A stretch of 64,000 nucleotides of DNA, taken from contig JAHRBC010000004.1 of NCBI GenBank assembly GCA_022702545.1, positions 2,480,001 to 2,544,000 on the forward strand. The letters run 5' to 3'. The translations under genes were made by a program, and so were the position numbers. The stretch is from Phycomyces nitens (taxonomy: Eukaryota; Mucoromycota; Mucoromycetes; Mucorales; Phycomycetaceae). Below are positions 58,852-64,000 of this stretch, one piece after another (the first letter of the stretch is position 1; each line of letters begins with the position of its first letter). The notes beneath the pieces are model-generated. The model did not search any database, was not told the origin of the DNA, and worked only from the letters and a program-made list of their open reading frames with translations.

Positions 58852-58973
58852 TGCAATTTGTATTTTACTTTACGCTTTTACGCTTTTTAACCTATGAATT
58901 GGAGATCTCTCACATCATTTACTCATCGACAAATGTTATGCAAAAATATCCCTTGGCCTGACGCAAAATCCAG
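58852..58973 (-). repeat. Right terminal inverted repeat, unique part
   Basis: Reverse complement of 55919-56040, ending GACGCAAAATCCAG and followed by TA. Confidence 0.9.
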
Positions 58974-58976
58974 TAT

Positions 58977-59335
58977 ATGACCTCTCAGACTGACTCAGAC
59001 TGAAAGTAATTCAGCGGGGTTTAAACATTTTAGTTGTAATTTTTGACAAAAAAAAAGTATTTCTTGCTGCTCAGCCAAAAACAGAGAAATACTTGCAAAA
59101 ATTTGCAGGTATTTTACCGTGTCAGACTAGAGTGTACAAGTCTCACATTCTATCCAATAAAGACTCTTTAAACTTGAATATTTCCAATTTGAGCACTTCC
59201 TTGTCAGGTAAGAAAGCCAGTTAAAATGCCTTTGTTGTATCCTGATACGGTGGCCGTGGTGGTTGGTGGCCGCCACCTTGAAGCAGAAGGCCAGGCGAAG
59301 TAGGGCGGAGTACGAAGAAGGAGAAGTAGAAGACT
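58977..59335. other. Non-coding sequence right of foldback element
   Basis: Contains a short repeat GACTGACTCAGACTGA near 58987-59002 and no exon I can support. Confidence 0.4.
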
Positions 59336-59538
59336 ACACACCCGGTGAAAAATGAATCAGAATATGGTAATTTTACGAATTCTGAGCAGGTGATTGGATA
59401 GAATTTCATTTTCAGACGATTTTTCAAAGTTTGTCGGTTATTCAAATGGTCGGGGGATACGATATTCCTCAAATGAATAGAATATTATACAAAGAGTATA
59501 AATATGGAAATGCTGTGTTCATAAAAAGGACTTGGGAT
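59336..59538 (+). repeat. Direct repeat copy 1 (CACACCCGGTGAAAAATGA family)
   Basis: Starts CACACCCGGTGAAAAATGAA and runs through GATTGGATAGAATTTCATTTTC, GGTCGGGGGATACGA and GGAAATGCTGTGTTCATAAA to GGACTTGGGAT. About 200 bp, repeated with a few differences at 60743-60945 in the same orientation. Confidence 0.9.
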
Positions 59539-60740
59539 CACACCCAAAGATATGTGACCCATTTATAGTAATTTTTTTGAGCCAAATCTTAATAAAGAGC
59601 GCTGATTGGCTGTAATAAGGTTCAACCCTAAAAAGCCAGCAATTACACAGATTTTAAATTCCGTGTGATTACACGAATAAAAATAAATCTTTCGATTGGC
59701 TGATTTTTGCAAACCAAAAAAAAATGATTGGAGGTAATTTGAGCTGATTTCCGAGAAATAAAATGAAGTTTTTATTGGCTGAAAATCTTCATAATGAACC
59801 ACATACTTCTAAACATGTCCATATTTAATAGCCGACGTTCAGAGAAACTTGGTGCATGGAGCTTTGAATACATATCCAGGCGTTCTGTAAGCTTGCCATT
59901 TTCTAAAAGAAATTTAGCCTCTTATTAAATATGCTTTATAACAAGATGCTGTTTTTTGTTGACAGAAACCAGTCAAATAAAGGACTTTTATAACCATTAC
60001 AAAAAGAAGAAGAAAATGAAAAATCACATATTTTTACATTAGGGGTACACAGACATAAAATCTGCGCTTTGTTTGATTTTTTAGAAAGTCTTATTGGACA
60101 TGTTCATCAGAAAGACTTAAAAAAAAAACTATACAAGAAAAAAATCGCCAAAAAAAAAAGCACTTAGGAAAAATAAAAAATCAAGATACGTCACCCGTTT
60201 GGCGCTACTAAAAAAAACTAGCATCTTCTTTTTCCTTTGTTCTTTCTTTCTCCTCAATATGACATACGAAAGTACCAACAAATATTACACACGTCTCAAG
60301 TATGTCTAGAAGCTCTTTATGCTTTCATACAAGGTATTTTACTCAATATACTACATACACATGTCTATAAAGCTTTTACTAACATCCTTCTCTAGATTAC
60401 TGTTGCTGTGATGACTTAAATCGTGCTAGATGACAAAGGTAAACATCATTTTAAAAGTGCAATATCTTATTCTTTTATTAACGTTTCTCTTCCTTTTGCT
60501 TTAGGTAAGTCATAATGGTATCTTCTCTTTGTTCTTGTCAAGAGGTAAGGCTTTCATTATTAAACATATTCCGTTTTTATATCAATAATACTAATCTTTT
60601 TATTTAAATAGTTCTTGATACTTTCTTCCTGCTGGTCTATCAATATGGCTCCCCTGTTTCCCATGGTCTCATCCATATATACTGCTATTAGTATTGTGGT
60701 TTTGCCCATTATTATATAGTACAGCAAGGGTATTTTTACC
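59539..60740. other. AT-rich spacer between direct repeats
   Basis: No gene recognised. 59595-59780 contains four to five ATTGG (CCAAT-type) words, three of them as ATTGGCTG. A short pyrimidine/intron-like stretch follows at 60220-60560. Confidence 0.35.
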
Positions 60741-62042
60741 ATCACACCCGGTGAAAAATGAAACAGAATATAGTAATTTTACGATTTCTGAGCAGATGAT
60801 TGGATAGAATTTCATTTTCAGACGATTTTTCAAAGTTTTTCGGTTATTCAAATGGTCGGGGGATACGAGATTCCTAAAATGAATTGAATATTATACAAAG
60901 AGTATAAATATGGAAATGCTGTGTTCATAAAAAGGACTTAGGATATTTATTAAAAAATATTATGCATAGAATGAATAAGAATATAGGTATACAATGAATA
61001 AATGAATCTTGGAAATTAGGAATATGTATTAGATTGATCTCAAGAGTATCATACGTCTAAATTCACACAAATTAACATATTAAAAAATATCATCTCCTTC
61101 AATATAAGTGTCTAAAACACTCAAAAAAACTCAAAGAACAAAGAATGAACTCATGAGCACCAAAGAAACATAATCAAGGATTCAAACCAAAGGATTCAGA
61201 AAGCTTTCTTATAGCAAGTTCATACTCTATATACCTTCTATACTTATTTACCAAAGAACTACTATCTACACCATACTTGATATTTCTTGTTTGTCAAACA
61301 TGATTTCGTAGTCCTATTTATTACTGGCCATAATTTTTTGTTTTTCTTTCTGTCTTTCACTGTCAACAATTACTAATGTCGTTTGGTCCTTTCATTTTAT
61401 AGATAAATCTGGCGATTCTGATGCCATCATGTTGTAGATGTTGCTTTCATCGAGGTCAAAGGCTCAAGCAGTCAATGTAAGTTGAACATCTCTAAAGATT
61501 TATCACATCATCAAGCATTTCATTGACGCGTACTTTTTTCTTCATCTAGTCTTTTATGATGCTACAGGCTAATGACTATCTACATGTTCTGTCAATATAT
61601 TTCAATGGTAAGGTCTTTCTAAAACCTAAAGGTGTTTTATACAATAATATTCTAATTACTATTTTCTTTTACTCATACAGTTCTCCTCATAAGTGGCCCA
61701 CGTTTGTCCTTGGTAAGTTAAAAACTCTTTATCTAGCATGTAAGAGCTCCTACCCAGCAAGCAAGCATTTCTACCTAGCAAGTAAAAACCCCTACTTAGC
61801 AACCAAGTATTTCTACTTGGTTCCCTTCATTTTTTCAAAGTAAATATCTTTATCCAATAAAAAATAAAATAAAATAAAAATAAAACTATTTTTGAGAATT
61901 CCATAAAAGGCAGTAGATTTTTAATCTGGAGGACACAAATGTACAAAAGCGGATATTAAACGTGTTCCCTATATGGTATACAAAAAATGGCGGAATCCAA
62001 ACCAAATTGCCAAATTGAGATTTTTTTTTCACCGGGTGTGAT
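60741..62042. mobile_element. Putative TIR element (about 1.3 kb, non-autonomous)
   Basis: The left end ATCACACCCGGTGAAAAA (60741-60758) is matched by its reverse complement TTTTTCACCGGGTGTGAT ending at 62042, giving an 18-bp terminal inverted repeat. The first ~200 bp are direct repeat copy 2. The interior is AT-rich and has no recognisable transposase; an open stretch at 61556-61843 ends in imperfect repeats of a Tyr-Leu-Ala-Ser/Thr-Lys type and is probably not a gene. No clear target duplication is seen. Confidence 0.6.
60743..60945 (+). repeat. Direct repeat copy 2 (CACACCCGGTGAAAAATGA family)
   Basis: About 95% identical by eye to 59336-59538. It begins inside the left terminal repeat of the 60741-62042 element, so copy 1 may be the left-end relic of a second element of the same family. 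Confidence 0.9.
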
Positions 62043-62287
62043 CATTTTTGATGCTGCGCTTTTTTGCGCTTTTTTTCAAAAAATAAATAAATCATTTTTA
62101 AGACCAGTTTTATGTAATACATATCTTACAAATAAGGAAGGAAATTTTCCCATATTGTTTTTTTTGGAAGGTTTAAAAATGCTCCTTGATGCAACTGTTA
62201 CACGATAATTGTCTTAACGATCTATCCCAAATAGGAAATAATATTTAGCTAAACCTTAGTCCTAAGGCGTTTAAAATCCCGACAGAA

Positions 62288-64000
62288 ATGTCTTTGGGTG
62301 TGATTGACACTGGAGACGCACAACCAATTATGAAAAGGCCGAATCATTTCATGTCGCATGCGGAAAGGGAGATGCTGAGAGGAGAGATCAAAGAGATGCT
62401 GGACCACGGAATCATCATGCCTGCCACACACTTACCAGACAAGCAAGGAAATTGCGCGGGAGGATGGTCGTTCCCTGCGTTGTATGTTAGGAAAAAGGAC
62501 GGAGAAAGGAGATTGTGTGTCCAATTCCAAGAACTGAACAAGGTGACCGTGAAAGATCCATGGCCCTTACCCCTCATCTCCGACGTACTGGACTCGTTCC
62601 AAGGAGCGAAGTACTTTACCACGCTGGACTTATTAAAAGGCTTCAACCAAATTGCGGTCGCGGACGACACCATACCAAAACTAACCATGGCGACTCCGTG
62701 GGGCAACTTCTCTTATAAAGCTATGCCATTCGGGATTGTCAATGGTCCAGCTACTTTCTCCAGAGCGATTTATCTAGCAATGGCCGAACTATAATCGTTT
62801 GTGTCAACGTATATTGATGATCTAACAGTTTTCTCGGAATCCTGGGAAGAGCACTTACTTCACCTGAGAAGGGTCTTTGAAAAACTCAGAACAGTGAAGA
62901 TGAAACTAAAGCCCAACAAGTGTTTCTTCGCCAAGCATGAAGTGGACATCTTAGGGTATACAGTATCAACAGAGGGAATAAGCCCACTGTCCAGCAAGAT
63001 CGATAAAATACAAGACTTCCCGACACCACGAAACAAGACCGATATCAGGGCCTTTGTTAACTTGTCAGGATATTATAGGCGACATGTACAAGCTTTTGGA
63101 GATTTAGCGAAACCATTGAATGCAGTTCTTAAGCACAAATCGCCTTTTCGATGGGAGCAGGATCAACAAGAGGCGTTCGACCTCCTCAAGCAAGCACTGC
63201 ACTCAGCACGTACCCTCAAATTCCCAGACCCCAAACAACCGTACATTCTTTACACTGATGCCTCAGAAGCGGGAAATGGGGCCGTTTTAACACAGAAGGA
63301 CATGGACATGGAAGGAGAAGAGAGACCTATATGCTTCCTCTCCAGACAAATGCAAGGGGCTGAGGTAAACTACCCCACCGTGGAGAAAGAACTATTGGCC
63401 GTCATTTATAGTTTCAAGAAACTACGAAAGTACATACTGGACAAGCCCTTTTGTTTATGCACGGACAACACCGCAGTCAGGTATCTCTTCCTGAAGGCCG
63501 AACCAAGTTCTAGACTGCAAAGATGGGTGATGGCCATCCAGGAGTTTCAATTCACCGTGAAACATATTACTGGTAAGAGCAATGTGGTTGCAGACGTCCT
63601 ATCTCGTTATCCCAGTGCAAGTGAAAAGGGAGACACTGAAGAGGATCCATTCAAGGGACTTTATCCGGCCTGGCGCATGGAGGACAGAGAAGAAGAATAT
63701 GAGGCTCCTTTGGAGACCATTAAGAATTATCTCACGACTCAAGATCAAAACACAGCAGGAAGAATCAAAGAGATCAGTAGAAACTGTGTATTCCAGCAAG
63801 GAAGGCTGGTAAGGATAGTACAAGACCGTAGGGTGCTGATTCCCCTACCATCGGAGCGGAAGCAAGTGCTCAAGGAAGTACACGAAGGGCACGGACATTT
63901 CGGTCAGGAGGCAACGTGGGCCAGGTTCTTTCTACACTACTGGTGGCCGAAAGCTTATCAGACCGTGAAAGACTACGTACAGCAGTGCGAGGAATGTCAA
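62288..64000 (+). mobile_element. Ty3/gypsy retrotransposon pol region (RT, RNase H, integrase start); truncated by window
   Basis: Open from 62288 to a TAA at 62792-62794, then open in the same frame to the window end. Reverse transcriptase: CVQFQELNKVTVKDPWPLPL, TTLDLLKGFNQIAV (first Asp), MPFGIVNGPATFSRA, then after the stop YIDDLTVFSESWEEHL (catalytic IDD; YIDD form). The RNase H region has ILYTDASEAGNGAVLTQKD (catalytic Asp), NYPTVEKELLAVIYSFKKLR (Glu) and ends VKHITGKSNVVADVLSRYPS. The integrase H2C2 zinc-binding region is present at the edge (VHEGHGHFGQEATWARF, then CEECQ). No gag or protease and no LTR are visible upstream, so this copy is either 5'-truncated at about 62270 or joined to foreign sequence there. 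The premature TAA next to the active site marks it as defective unless suppressed. Confidence 0.92.

Larger units (their letters stand above)
55916..58976. mobile_element. Foldback-type element with minisatellite inverted arms (about 3.06 kb)
   Basis: The outermost sequence ATACTGGATTTTGCGTCAGG (55916 onward) recurs as its reverse complement ending at 58976. Identity continues without a mismatch that I can see for about 120 bp of unique sequence and then into tandem repeats. If the element is read as CTGG...CCAG (55919-58973) it is flanked by TA on both sides, the Tc1/mariner-type target duplication. The interior holds no protein gene: it is two inverted arrays meeting near 57000. This layout (unique tip, repeat-array arm, inverted copy) is that of foldback transposons such as Drosophila FB and Galileo. 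Any transposase would have to come from elsewhere. Confidence 0.85.

Noticed and set aside
55995..58961. Long open frames encoding His-Arg-Gln, Asp-Val-Asp or Leu-Thr-Met repeats
   Set aside because: Produced by 9/12-bp tandem units that keep many frames open on both strands; no non-repeat domain apart from a short tip-derived tail.

Overview
This window is nuclear DNA from a filamentous fungus, most likely an early-diverging one (Mucoromycota, Mucorales-like). The evidence is: many short spliceosomal introns (about 45-120 nt) with GTAAG/GTATG donors; AT-rich intergenic DNA full of (TAA)n and (GAA)n microsatellites; a fungal gene set (fungal-type THI20 kinase/TenA fusion, a DHA1-type MFS transporter, a STIMATE/YPL162C-like vacuolar membrane protein); and Tc1/mariner transposases of a type I associate with Mucorales. 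The species cannot be fixed from the sequence alone.

Positions 1-46,900 are ordinary gene space. In order: NAA50 acetyltransferase (-) and HAS1 helicase (+), divergent; an MFS transporter (+); ribosomal proteins eS1 (RPS3A, -) and eS30 (RPS30, -); an IQ-motif coiled-coil protein (+); a 5 kb gene-poor stretch with decayed gene traces; COP9 signalosome subunit 8 (-); a secreted quinoprotein-dehydrogenase-like beta-propeller with an acidic tail (+); a multi-FAS1 membrane protein (-) divergent from the SUMO ligase NSE2 (+); mitochondrial ribosomal protein bS18m (-); Rab GDI (-); an unrecognised Ser-rich protein (+); REV1 translesion polymerase (-) divergent from a STIMATE-like protein (+); THI20 (-); and calmodulin (-). 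Four of these genes (eS1, eS30, GDI, calmodulin) have a first coding exon of only 3-4 nt, that is the start codon itself.

Positions 47,100-64,000 are a transposable-element cluster: a frameshifted mariner-type element, a 5'-truncated LINE with one nonsense codon, a second broken Tc1-like element, a retroelement/LTR-like remnant, a 74-bp-arm hairpin, a divergent gene pair (coiled-coil protein and PD-(D/E)xK-nuclease-like protein with a SANT/Myb-like tail), a 3 kb foldback element, terminal-inverted-repeat and direct-repeat debris, and a Ty3/gypsy pol region running off the right edge.

The most unusual object is the foldback element at 55,916-58,976. It has perfectly matching unique ends of about 120 bp, each continuing inward into a minisatellite arm of 9- and 12-bp units. 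The two arms are inverted relative to each other, about 0.95 kb and 1.85 kb long, and meet head to head near 57,000. The long open frames across it are a by-product of the 3n repeat period and should not be called genes.
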